A DNA stretch of 64,000 bases from Pisaster brevispinus. Lineage: Eukaryota; Echinodermata; Asteroidea; Forcipulatida; Asteriidae. The notes under the pieces were generated by a model, which ran no database searches, was not told where the DNA came from, and was given only the letters and a program-made list of their open reading frames with translations. The stretch lies in NCBI GenBank assembly GCA_023634235.1, contig JAMKCF010000001.1, positions 8,682,758-8,746,757 of the forward strand, in the 5' to 3' direction. Position 1 is the first letter of the stretch, and each line of letters begins with the position of its first letter. Shown here in pieces: positions 22,674-32,896 of this stretch. Position numbers and translations under genes: made by a program.

Positions 22674-22887
22674 CCATGGTTTGGGAGTATTCGACATCCA
22701 TGTCATCTTCATCATCTTGTCCAGATAAAAGCTGTGGTGGTTTATTCAGCTCTGCAACAAGTCGCACAGCTGTGTCATCGCAGCAGTTAAGCTGTATCTG
22801 CTTCAACACCTTTGGTGCCACCAACTCCCACCTCGCTGAGAAACTTCTAGCCTGTTCCCTGAAGAGAAGCTCGAAGTCATCATCAAT
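22674..22887 (-). CDS. Exon of uncharacterised SAMD3-like-family protein
   Basis: On the minus strand the acceptor TGTGTACAG precedes IDDDFELLFREQARSFSARW, and the frame stays open for 71 codons to the donor GTTAGT. The second half is acidic (SGQDDEDDMDVEYSQT). The FELLF...RW block resembles a conserved block in uncharacterised animal proteins annotated SAMD3-like; I know no tested function. The exon ends in phase 1, exactly what the exon at 13077-13207 needs. Earlier exons must lie upstream on this strand (above 22887), but I could not identify them with confidence. Confidence 0.6.
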
Positions 22888-24078
22888 CTGTACACATACA
22901 TGTGAACATTATAAAATAAACAAAAATGTTAAAAATGCAGTGAAGATTACAAATGTATCCGTAAACATTTTGTTATGAAACCGATATATCTTTAACCATA
23001 ATGTTTGTTAATGTGCTCTCTCACCTGAAAAAAATTATGTACCAAACCCAGCTTATATCAAGTGGCTTTTTCAGCCCCTAAACGCAATTTTCAGCTGTGG
23101 CACTAGTTGCAAGTGTGAGCATTACCAAGCTCATAAGAAATTACATTTTTGGTTAAAGTCAAATAGAACAATTAAACCTATGCAGTCCATAATACACACT
23201 ATGCAGTCCATAATGCACACATCAGTTGTTTTTGACCCGTCAACTTTTGCAACTCCTACCACCTGTCATAATTTGTGTTTACTTACCCAAACATAAGCAC
23301 CCGGATCTGCATATCTGGGGTAGACTTGCAATATATCAGCTATGGATCCAGTGGATTCTAGCCTGCCTTGTTTCAGCCAGGGGAGGGGGAGGGGGAAGGG
23401 TCGTCTTGTCATACAACTCAGAAAAAACACCCACCAACCAAATGCATCACTTGAAGTGTTCGTGCATCCCCACCATCTGAATGATATCTACAAACAAATA
23501 TTATTAGCCCCCCCCAAAAAAAAAAAAAAAAGTTCTACTTTCGGTCACCTGACAACCGTAATTTTACAGCGCGACCCCTAACTTTTTACTTGGCCTAAAA
23601 GTAAGAAAACAATCAAAAGACGGTGATTCCAGCGGGGGGGAAATAGTCTGACCACTCTAAAATGTTTAAACAAAATAAAAATAAAACAAGAACACATCAA
23701 GAAAAGTCTTCAATCCACCGAATCCGCGTAACCGATTATCCTACTAACGCAAATACTCAACATTGATCTCACAATGGTGTATTTCCAGTCAAGCTGATCA
23801 TAGCTTTACAATTGGCATTACATAATAACAATTTTATTCAAACTATCAAGTGGCATTAATGGTGCATACAATTGTGAATGCTTTGAACAAAATCATGAAC
23901 TATAGACTTACCTCTGAATCTATCCATCAAGTTTTCTATCCCCCATAGTTGTCCATGGGTTCAAGGATGAGATCAACTTGGCATTTAAAGGGAGAAAAGG
24001 GAGAGACAAGATTTGACAGTCGAAAGACATGATGTGGTATACAGATCACCATACTGTACAAGTCAAGGATGCCAGTCG
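22888..24078. other. Stretch without a supportable gene
   Basis: Probably intron of the minus-strand gene. Contains GGGGGAGGGGGAAGGG near 23382-23400 and an A run near 23516-23531. A short minus-strand frame near 23930-23960 ends at a good GTAAGT donor, but it is too short to call. Confidence 0.3.
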
Positions 24079-24284
24079 ATGCAAAACTGGGGTGTAAAAA
24101 TTGACACCATGTTGAAAACGAAGAGAGAATAGAAATTTGGGTGTTGAAATAACACCAGTGTAGTTGTTTTGTAAAAATTAGTGTTATTTTAACACCACAT
24201 GGTGTTCATTTTGATTCTCTCTTCGGTATATATACGTGACAACACCAATGGTATCAATTTTAACACCCCAATTTCTTGCAGTGT
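24079..24284. mobile_element. MITE with nested inverted repeats
   Basis: The left end reads TGCAAAACTGGGGTGTAAAA; the right end from the other strand reads ACTGCAAGAAATTGGGGTGT, and both continue into AAAATTGA(C/T)ACCA. Inside is a second inverted pair, CGAAGAGAGAAT and ATTCTCTCTTCG, bounding a core rich in GTGTT/AACAC words. No coding capacity. Confidence 0.7.
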
Positions 24285-25965
24285 ATACTCTAAAAAAAAA
24301 ATGTATCAGCATTGCAATTATTCTTATCTTTTAGTGAAAGTGTCAACTTAACGATGAAATAAAAACACAAAATCATATATGTTATCAAAGACACCAAAAC
24401 ATGCGCATTCTAAAATAAAACTTAATACGCATGATATCCTGAAACAGAGTAAAATACCTTGCTCGTCTAATATTTATAAAGCTGTTTTGAATTTGTTGTG
24501 GGCATAATATTTTCACAAAAGTGATATACAACTACTGCCTTAAATTCAATGCTATCCTAGCCACTAGCTGCCACATGAGGACCCCATGCCTTGAGTTATG
24601 TGTAACACCTCTCGTTTGTTACATTATAAACATTATCTGCAATGAATGGATGAGACAACAATTTTAGTGAACTGATATTTATTGTGTGCACGCTCACAAA
24701 CAGTCATCCAAAATATAAGTGACAAACTTATATAAACTACATGTTAACAACATAAACAAGGTCAAGGCATGGAGGTAGGCAATTAATTTAAACTGTGCTT
24801 CTACAATCCTAAAATCCATGAACCTATATACTCTTTACTGGGGTAAATTGCAGTCCTTTTCCAAGTGACTCAAAACAAAGACAAACATAAGATAACAGAA
24901 TAAAGAAAAACATTAACTTAAAAAACCCACTTTCCTTGGGGGATCTTGGCAAGCTCTGGTGGTGGTGGTTGTTCTATAAACAAAGCCTTAAACTGGAACC
25001 TTATCCTATCTACCTGCCACCACTGACCATAGCCCCAGGGCTTCGTTAATTGCTCTGCCAGACATGGAGGGTCACACAGGCCAGCCACACAGGCCAGAGA
25101 GCAGGTCAGGACTGTTCTAACTCCTATGCCTTGTTCTATGGCTATAGCACGTACATGTATAAAGGAACACTGAAACTTCTAAACTATCATGACTTTTCCT
25201 CACCAAATTACAAATCATTGGAAAAGTCATTGAATACAAACTTAACACAAGTAAATTAGATAATCCATGGGGTTCATATAACCAAACTAACTAATCAACA
25301 TATCGATAAGAAAACAAGATAATCTCATGAGAATCTCCATGGAACTTTCTATCACATCTTTGGCAAAAACCTATTCAGTTCAACACACTGAAAACAATTG
25401 AAAGTTTTGGAAATGTATAAGAATAGAAATTTATCCTTTCAAATAAAATGCAAGTGACCAAAAATGACATCTAGCTGGTCTAAATAATAATGAAATAGGA
25501 AGGAATTAACTTATAAGGAAAATCCACATACCTGTAATGAATGGATGAGACACCAACTAACTTTATAGTGAACTGTAAATTATTGTAAATTATTGCCTCG
25601 CTGGGGGTGGTGGAGATCCGTTGTTGACTAAACAGGGGGAGGGGTAGTTTATGGGCTCTTCAAATTTTAGGGAGGTGAAAATTATCTTCTTACTAAACCA
25701 TACCAACTAGTCAGAAGCCTCTGAACTCTACCACACAAAATGCAATATAGTGTAGACTACAAAGTTTCAATTAAAATGGAAACTTTGAAAACATTAGAAA
25801 TGAACTATGAAGTAAAAACTTGCTAATTTACAAACGTATTACCATATGGAACCCATCAGAAACCTTTGTTTTACTGTCGAGCATTCTGGAGCACACAAAA
25901 ATATTGAATTCTGTGGTGAACCATTTAGGCCTAACTTGAACTATCAGTTTGTAACCTGGAAAATT
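24285..25965. other. Stretch without a supportable gene
   Basis: AT-rich. A minus-strand frame at about 24935-24995 reads ELAKIPQGKW after a proline run but has no convincing splice context. An AATGAATGGATGAGACA phrase occurs twice (about 24639 and 25537), a sign of repeats. Confidence 0.3.
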
Positions 25966-26512
25966 GGAACACTGCTGAGCAACCAAAATATTGGTCACTA
26001 TTGACCAATATATTGGTTAACGGATTGGTTTATGGCTGAACCAATGTGATTGGTTGCTGATCAACCAACAAATTGGTCACTATTGACCAATACATTGGTT
26101 AATGGATTGGTTTATTGCTCAACCAATGTTACTGGTTGCTGAGCAACCAACATATTGGTCACTCTTGACAAATATATTGGTTAACGGATTGGTTTATTGC
26201 TCAACCAATGTGACTGGTTGCTGAGCAACCAACATATTGGTCACTATTGACAAATATATTGGTTAACGGATTGGTTTATGGCTGAACCAATAGGATTGGT
26301 TGGTGAACAACCAACGTATTGGTCACTGGTTAACCAGTATATTGGTGAAAAACAACCAATTCGGGATTGGTTTATTGCTCAACCAATAGGATTGATTGAT
26401 GAACAACCAACGTATTGGTCACTGGTTAACCAATATATTGGTGAAAAACAACCAATCCGGGGTCAACCAATTAGATTGGTAGTTTTTTTAAACAATCCGT
26501 TTTTAGGGTGTT
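25966..26512. repeat. CCAAT/ATTGG tandem array, 82-bp unit, about six copies
   Basis: The word TTGGTCAC starts at about 25991, 26073, 26155, 26237 and 26319, a regular step of 82 bp; the last copy is about 96 bp further on. Each unit contains several ATTGG/CCAAT pentamers in opposing orientation. The right end, ATCCGTTTTTAGGGTGTT, matches in reverse the left end of the element at 7261. A frame through 26278-26520 is just translated repeat. Confidence 0.8.
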
Positions 26513-26570
26513 ATATATAGCTATGTTGGTGGACCAAAGGATAAATCATAGTATGGTCACATTTATTTAG

Positions 26571-26811
26571 ATGGCGAAAGAATGCAAGTATACATTTAAA
26601 GTACTTTCGGAGGAGGCTTCAAAGCAAGTAGGATCTTGGTGTGTGGATGTTGTTCGGAAGGGTACAAACACCATTATGAAGATATTCACTCATCTTGATA
26701 GTCAGAAAGAGTTCCTGAAGAAGGACTTATGCTTACAGGCAACGAGTTGTAGCACTTTCAATAAAGACGATGAGACCTTTACTCGACTTAGTCACAAGTC
26801 ACGTGTAAGTG
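26571..26811 (+). CDS. Candidate first exon of an unrecognised gene
   Basis: An ATG-initiated frame, MAKECKYTFKVLSEEAS onward, 80 codons long, ends at a perfect GTAAGT donor after CGT. If the donor is ignored it stays open to 26969. I do not recognise the family. It is rich in charged residues and shows no signal peptide or membrane segment in the first 80 residues. It starts 58 bp after the CCAAT array. A possible acceptor (GGTTCAG) lies at about 26888. Confidence 0.3.
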
Positions 26812-27722
26812 TTTGTTTTGCTGATATTGAGTTGTTTGAAGTTGTGTTGATTGTTTTGTTAAGAAAATTAAAATCACTGCTGGTTCAGGTACAAGAAGTT
26901 GATAGTGATATTGAAGCTGAGCTGAAATTTTATATTATGTATTTAAAAAATAGTTTGGGAATATTGTAATATTTGTGAGTGTAGGGTACTAAGCTAAACT
27001 ATAGTATGAGAAAAGGGCTGTGTGTTAGATAATTCATTTTATCGCATAAACGATAAAATACATTATTCGCCGCAGAAGACCCCCGAAGTGTACCAGGCCG
27101 TGCTGCAATACACGGTGTTGACAGTTTGGATATTGCCGTCCTCTGCTGCATGGTTGTTGGGTATTAATTTTGTTAGGCTTGCCTTGGTGACGTTCCTTGT
27201 AGTGGATTGGACGTAAGCCATAAAGGTAACCTAACTTTCCCGGGGTAGCAAGTGTAACCCGGAAAAAAGGGTACACCTAGAAAAAGAATGAAATAAAACT
27301 AATAAAAGCACTAACTGTTGGGGAACTCGCTTGCTAAAACAAAATAAGAACAACCAGGATCGTTAGGAAAAGGTCGCGAACTATTCTTATACAAATTGGG
27401 ACAGAGAAAGAAAATTGGTTTACCTCCAAAGACAAAGTGACTGATTTAATTTCTCAAACAACTGTCCGATGTGATCCAGATATAAAAAAATAACAAACTT
27501 TAAAAATGTAATTTACAAAAAAAGGGTTTAAACAAAACAATTGCTGAGAGAATTTCTTCTTTAAAAAAAATAAAATCGCCTAACGAAAACCAACACAGCA
27601 CTAAAGTGAAATACAATCTACAGACAATCAAACTTCTACCAGAACGATTGAGCGGTATAGGAAAGGGAGAAAGCAGCTGTCCAGTATAGGTGTGTATTGT
27701 TCGCTGCTCACCTGCTCACTGA

Positions 27723-28100
27723 CTAGCCAAGCACATGGCCACTGCCAAGCACAAGTGAACGTCGTCCTGCGTAGCGAAGCTGACCAATCTCTCCATTGGT
27801 GCGAGCGATGTCTATGCCGTCTGTATTTATGCACTGGAATGCTGAATACCAGTTGGCAGACTTGTGGGCTCTTGTCATGAAACCTCGGCCATATTTACTG
27901 TGTAGGATGTCCCGTACTGCTAGAATCACATTCGTCCCAAGAAGGAGAGGGGTTGACCGTCTGAACTTGGTCATCGGAACTACTAACGCAGGGATGTTTC
28001 TGATCTTCTCACCAATGGCATCAATATTGAGAAGGATATACCCCCGATGGGGGACATTCTGGCCGCCAGCGCCCTTGATGACGATATCGGTCTTCTTCAC
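27723..28100 (-). pseudogene. Retropepsin-like fragment of an LTR retroelement
   Basis: The minus-strand frame reads DIVIKGAGGQNVPHRGYILL, then IPALVVPMTKF and PLLLGTNVIL. This is the back half of a retroviral-type aspartic protease domain as seen in invertebrate gypsy-like gag-pol genes. The catalytic DTG part and any RT are absent from the neighbouring sequence, so it is a fragment. It lies just upstream of, and opposite to, the Ngaro element. Confidence 0.5.
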
Positions 28101-28446
28101 AAGGCTGACCTTTATGCAAAGTGTGTGTGGTCAAATGGACCTTTATTTTAGATTGCGTAACAAAAGCATGGTACTTCTGAGTAGCGGGAAAGCTAATCAC
28201 TTCGGCTCAGCTTTCACTGAGAGTAACATTTACTTCGACAACTTTAAATTTTCAATCGTAAGGATTTGTTGAATTTTTCGCAATCATTTGCGGGCCAGTT
28301 TCGGTGGAGTGGTATTCCATTGTAGGAGATTTTGGTCTAACACAACAGAGACAGAGGTTTTCTGTGGCACTTTCGGTCTTCTTATACAAGTTATCTACGG
28401 CAGAACCTTGCGAACTGTTTAACTCGCGGGTTTTTCTGGAGGAGGA

Positions 28447-29811
28447 ATGCCTCGTCCAGTACGGAAGAAGACGCGTCCGGGGAGAATGGACTCGCCGATG
28501 CTGCCAATGCGGGGCCGTGGCCGTGGCCGTAGCCGGGGCCGTGGATCAAAGGGTCGGCCGCGGATGAACCAGCAGCCGCCCATAGGCCAGCAGACATCGG
28601 CGGAGGTTCCGGTGGATGAGAGCACCTCCTCGGCCATTGCTGCTGACGACAGCAGCTCAGGACAGCCATCTGTGGGCATCATTGAGAGGACATCCGCACC
28701 GTCGTCAGCGTCTTCAGCCGGACCTTTGCTGGCTGATAGACATCCGTCAGCAGGAGGACCAACAGTAGCCGGACCGTCAGTAGCGGGACCATCGCCACTC
28801 TATCCAGTTGGGCATGCCGGTACGTTAACCGATATTGGGTTTAATAACCAACAGGGTGCAGGGGTTTTACCTGCCTTATCTGGGGTTGTCGTTCCTCCTT
28901 TTTTTAATTTACTAGAGGGGTATGGGAGACCCACCCCTATTCCATCTGTACAAGATAGTTGTGGGCTAGGGTTCCATGTCACTCAAGCCTTGAAGGAAAA
29001 AATTTGGAATTCCCAGTATGTTGACATGGCTTTGTTGTTCCGTGACAACGCAGTGTTTTCGTTGGCCTCGGCCGACAGTGGCACTGGGTTGTCGATGATG
29101 GTGGATGAGCAAGGTCGGGTGGTCTTTCGCCCGGCCTCAGCACCACCGCGGAAATTGCAGACCATCGATCATTGGACAAGTGCATTTCATACATGTATGG
29201 CTGTTTACTCTGTACGCCATCCCATGCGTTTTGGTGAGTTATTAAAGTATGCGGAGACCATTCGCCTAGCTGCTGCGCAGTTCCCCGGGTTGGGCTGGCG
29301 TAGCTATGACGAGCAATTTCGCTTGCGTCAGGAAGCGCAGCCCTCCCGCTCTTGGGCAATGCTTGACACCGAGCTTTGGGTAACTGTTGCTGCTGCTACC
29401 GCTACTGGTTATATGCCAGTCGCTGCGGCTACTTACACGGGCAAACAATTTTCCTCGCCCATGTCAGAGGGTGGCACCTTGGCCTGTGATGCGTTTAATG
29501 CAGGGGGTTGTAGGTGGAACCCTTGCAAGTATCCCCATCGTTGCTCTGGTTGCTCCCGCTTTGGGCATGGGGCAGCTACTTGTCGCATAGGTAAGGGCAG
29601 GCAGGGTGGCTTGCCAGCCGGTGGCTTTGGCAGCAGCAGGGGTTATAGAACGGCTCAGCAGAGTGTCCCAGCGGGGGGGGGGGGGGGGGGTGCGCCTACT
29701 GTTCGCGCTAGCGTAGCTAGCGCAACAACCGCATCTTTACCTGCGGTTCAGCCTATGTCCAACAAGGCCGTTAATTATGCACGTAATTTTCATCCCTCCA
29801 ACACCAATTAA
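28447..29811 (+). CDS. Gag-like ORF1 of the Ngaro element
   Basis: 454 codons starting MPRPVRKKTRPGRMD. An arginine/glycine-rich N-terminus (about residues 15-40) is followed by a Ser/Pro/Ala-rich linker and a folded middle (about 150-330). Near residues 340-375 comes a cysteine-rich stretch with CRWNPCKYPHRCSGC and a knuckle-like CSGCSRFGHGAATC. The end is Gly-rich and includes a 12-G run at 29673-29684. The zinc region argues for nucleic-acid binding. The last codons overlap the start of the RT reading frame (TPIKINTLRNWL) in another phase. Confidence 0.75.
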   Translation: MPRPVRKKTRPGRMDSPMLPMRGRGRGRSRGRGSKGRPRMNQQPPIGQQTSAEVPVDESTSSAIAADDSSSGQPSVGIIERTSAPSSASSAGPLLADRHPSAGGPTVAGPSVAGPSPLYPVGHAGTLTDIGFNNQQGAGVLPALSGVVVPPFFNLLEGYGRPTPIPSVQDSCGLGFHVTQALKEKIWNSQYVDMALLFRDNAVFSLASADSGTGLSMMVDEQGRVVFRPASAPPRKLQTIDHWTSAFHTCMAVYSVRHPMRFGELLKYAETIRLAAAQFPGLGWRSYDEQFRLRQEAQPSRSWAMLDTELWVTVAAATATGYMPVAAATYTGKQFSSPMSEGGTLACDAFNAGGCRWNPCKYPHRCSGCSRFGHGAATCRIGKGRQGGLPAGGFGSSRGYRTAQQSVPAGGGGGGAPTVRASVASATTASLPAVQPMSNKAVNYARNFHPSNTN

Positions 29812-29873
29812 GATTAACACTTTAAGAAATTGGCTGTCCTTTTATCCGGACAAGCGTAATGCTAGTTTGTTAA

Positions 29874-31343
29874 GTGCAGGGTTTTCTGAGGGGTTTCATC
29901 TTGGCTATCGTGGCCCACGCTTGTGTCGGGACTCGGTTTGCCTCAGTTTTAGCTAAGTTACACAAAGAGATTAAATTGGGTAGGATTGCCGGCCCATTCA
30001 AGCATAGACCTTTTGCTAATTTACAGTGTTCGCCAATCGGACTGGTTCCCAAGCACGACCCAGGCGAGTTTCGCCTTATTCACAATCTGTCGTTCCCGTC
30101 TGGTGGCTCAATTAATGATTTTATTGATAAGGATATTTGTACAGTGCATTATAATTCGTTCGACACGGCTGTTGACTTAGTTGCGTCTTCAGGCCAACGC
30201 TCATGGGTAGCAAAATCTGATATTAAATCTGCATTTCGACTTCTTCCAGTGGCCCCCTCCGATTATGAGTTTCTTGGGTTCGTATTTCAGGGTGAATTTT
30301 ACTATGATAAATGCTTACCAATGGATTGTTCTGTATCGTGTTCCTTATTTGAAGCATTCAGTACTTTCCTCGAATTTCAAGTTAAACGTGTTTCCCAGTC
30401 TGTTTATATTACCCATTATTTAGATGATTTTTTGTTTGTGGGCGAGTCTCAGTCGGATTGTGCTGCTTTGTTGCAGACTTTTCGGAGTGTTTGCAATCAG
30501 TTAGGTGTTCCAATTGCGGAAGAAAAGACCATGGGACCAAGCCAGGTGATAACTTATTTAGGGCTTGAAATAGACACTATCCAGCAGCTAGTAAGGGTGC
30601 CTGCCGTTAAAGTACTGGCACTCCGCCAGCAAATTAACAGGTTTTTAGGGAAGAGTAAACTGTCACTGAGGGAAATCCAGTCCCTGGTCGGGTCCCTTAA
30701 CTTCGTATGCAGGGCGGTTGCACCCGGTAGGGCTTTTACACGTCGTTTAATCGGCCTTACGCTGGGTTTGCGTAAACCACATCACAAAGTCCGCATCTCT
30801 GCTGGTGCAAAAATGGACCTAGTCATGTGGCTGGAATTTTTGGGCAATTTTAATGGCGTCTCCCCATTTCTACACCGTCAGTGGCAGAGCAATGAGGGTA
30901 TTGACTTGTTCACCGATGCAGCTGCCATCATTGGTTTTTGGGGCTACTTTAATGGTAAATGGTTTCATGCTAAGTGGTCCCCAGAATTGTTAGCACTGTC
31001 ACCATCCATCGCTTTCTTAGAGTTTTATCCGTTAGTTGTTGCTGTGTATTGCTGGGGCGATTTACTGGCGAACCACAAGGTTCGATTTCGTTGTGACAAC
31101 AGTGCTGTCGTACACATCATTAATAAGCAGACTTCACGTTGTGAAATGATAATGCATTTGGTTCGGTTATTTGTGTGTCGATGTTTGCGGTGCAATATCG
31201 CGTTCAAGGCAATTCATGTACCTGGGGTGCGAAATGATATTGCTGATTCCCTTTCACGTTTCCAGGTCGACCGTTTTCGGATGGCAGCGCCGCGAGCAGA
31301 ATTAACCATGACACCTCTTCCAAACCTGCCGCCAATGTGGTAG
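29874..31343 (+). CDS. Reverse transcriptase-RNase H of the Ngaro element
   Basis: The RT part has FRLIHNLSFP, VAKSDIKSAFRLLPV and the catalytic YLDD at about residues 182-185. RNase H follows with DLFTDAAAIIGFWG, RCDNSAVVHIINKQ and ADSLSRFQVDRF. The true N-terminus lies in another phase: from about 29798 a frame overlapping the gag end reads INTLRNWLSFYPDKRN and shifts into this frame near 29940. The codon at 29874 is GTG and not a real start. Ends in TAG; the recombinase frame begins just before it. Confidence 0.85.
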   Translation: MQGFLRGFILAIVAHACVGTRFASVLAKLHKEIKLGRIAGPFKHRPFANLQCSPIGLVPKHDPGEFRLIHNLSFPSGGSINDFIDKDICTVHYNSFDTAVDLVASSGQRSWVAKSDIKSAFRLLPVAPSDYEFLGFVFQGEFYYDKCLPMDCSVSCSLFEAFSTFLEFQVKRVSQSVYITHYLDDFLFVGESQSDCAALLQTFRSVCNQLGVPIAEEKTMGPSQVITYLGLEIDTIQQLVRVPAVKVLALRQQINRFLGKSKLSLREIQSLVGSLNFVCRAVAPGRAFTRRLIGLTLGLRKPHHKVRISAGAKMDLVMWLEFLGNFNGVSPFLHRQWQSNEGIDLFTDAAAIIGFWGYFNGKWFHAKWSPELLALSPSIAFLEFYPLVVAVYCWGDLLANHKVRFRCDNSAVVHIINKQTSRCEMIMHLVRLFVCRCLRCNIAFKAIHVPGVRNDIADSLSRFQVDRFRMAAPRAELTMTPLPNLPPMW

Positions 31344-32279
31344 AAGGTGAGATTTCCCGCTTGTTAATTGCCGCTTTGGCGCCCAATACTCATAAGACAT
31401 ATCAGGTTGGCTGGCGTGCGTTTTGTCAATTTAAACAACTGAGCGGCGCATACGATTTTGTTTCCCCTGCGTCGGTGCAGGACGTTCGTGAGTTTGTGGC
31501 CTCGTTGTCAATACAGAATTTGGCTCCAGCTACCATTGCCACGTATGTTTCTGGGGTGGGCTATGTTCACAAGTTGCGTGGTTGGCCGGATCCTACCAGA
31601 GATTTTTTGTTGTAAGTGACTGGAGGGTTGTCGGAGGCTTTCTGGGGCGGCAGATCAACGTTTGCCAATAACGTTGCCTCTGTTGTCAATTTTATTGCAG
31701 GCCCTCCCTCATAACTGCTCCTCATCTTTCGAGGCTTTACTTTTCAGGGCAGTAATGTTAAGTGCATTTTTTGGTTTTATGCGCATTGGCGAGTTTGCTG
31801 CAGTCTCCCGTACCCGCTTACAGCAATCGCTGCTCTTGTTTTCTGATATTTGTTTTTGTGATGTGGGCAAGGCGTCCGCTTCAGTGCTTATCTCTTTCCG
31901 TTACACTAAGACCAACAAGTCCGGTATTCCTCAGCAGATTCGTCTGGCGTGTAACGATGAGAAGCTGCTTTGCCCGGTAAAGAGGCATTATCAGAATTTG
32001 CGGCAATTCGACCGTTGTCACATGGTGGTTTTTTCTGCCATTTTAATGGCGACCCCCTTACGCAATTTCAATTTAATGTCATGCTTCGAAAGCTATTGCA
32101 TTTTTTCCGGTTTGGGTGGGGTAAAGTTTACAGCGCATTCTTTTCGTATTGGGGCGGCTACCACTGCTGCGGCAGCTGGTATCCCCCGGGCGGACATTCA
32201 ATCCATGGGTCGTTGGCGGTCGGATGCCGTGAACAGTTATATTCGCCCTGCGGCAATATGCCATTTTCCGGTTGTGTAA
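31337..32279 (+). pseudogene. Tyrosine recombinase of the Ngaro element, frameshifted
   Basis: The N-terminal core-binding part (NTHKTYQVGWRAFCQF, then LAPATIATYVSGVGYVHKLR) runs to a TAA at 31613-31615. One shift later it resumes as LPITLPLLSILLQALP with the first catalytic Arg in GFMRIGEF, and ends with HSFRIGAATTAAAAGIP, GRWRSDAVNSYIRP. That gives the R...HxxR...Y set used to cut and rejoin DNA. A second shift near 31979 and a compensating one in a T6 run near 32100 are also present. The enzyme would integrate the circular DNA form. Confidence 0.8.
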
Positions 32280-32896
32280 TCGACGATAGACAAATAGTCT
32301 GGCTTGCTTGTTTTTATATATACCGTTTGTCATGTGTTTCGACAGGTGGTGTTTGGATTGTGGGCGACTCTATCGTGCGCAGAGCGTCCCAGGGGCTCGG
32401 TTGCCGGCCGGAGGTTCATTGGAATGGTTTTGGAGGCGCCCGTTATCCTGATGTCCATAAGCTGTTGGACATTCTCAATTCTCGGTGGCCGTCTCCCCGG
32501 TTAATAATAGTGCATTTGGGCACCAATGATTTAGTTGTAACAGATTCTTTCTGCATGCGGCAGGGAATTTCCATTTTTATGCAAGTATGCCGTGAGCGGT
32601 TTCCGGCCGCCGTATTAGTCTGGTCAGATATACTACCCCGAGCTTGTTATTTTGGCGCATTCTCTCAGCGCAATTTGGAAATGAAGCGACGGGCAATCAA
32701 TCGGTGGGCGCGATCCTTTAGCGGACGCATTGGGGCTGCTGTCCTCCACCATCCGCAATTTAAGTGGTCAGATTTCTCCTTATTCAGGTTTGATGGTGTT
32801 CATTTATCCCATGTTGGGAACAGGTTTTTTCTAGACAACCTCCGCTCTTGCATAGAGGAGGTGTTTACATGCCTAGGGCATTCCGCCTCCCAGTAG
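32280..32896 (+). CDS. SGNH (GDSL-like) hydrolase of the Ngaro element
   Basis: The frame, open from 31970, takes on family character after 32280. It has VWIVGDSIVRRA (block I, nucleophile Ser), GFGGAR (block II Gly), HLGTNDL (block III Asn) and DGVHLSHVGN (block V Asp and His). The full catalytic set of an SGNH hydrolase is therefore visible in about 200 codons. Such an esterase-like ORF is a known extra in some Ngaro elements; its role in transposition is not established. It ends with CLGHSASQ and TAG. Confidence 0.85.

Noticed and set aside
26278..26520. 80-codon frame with repeated NQYIGEKQPIR phrases
   Set aside because: Pure translation of the 82-bp CCAAT array.
31613..31698. Small intron in the Ngaro recombinase
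   Set aside because: GTAAGT and TTATTGCAG frame the site, but the stretch between them encodes conserved recombinase sequence (LPITLPLL) in the next frame, so a frameshift fits better.
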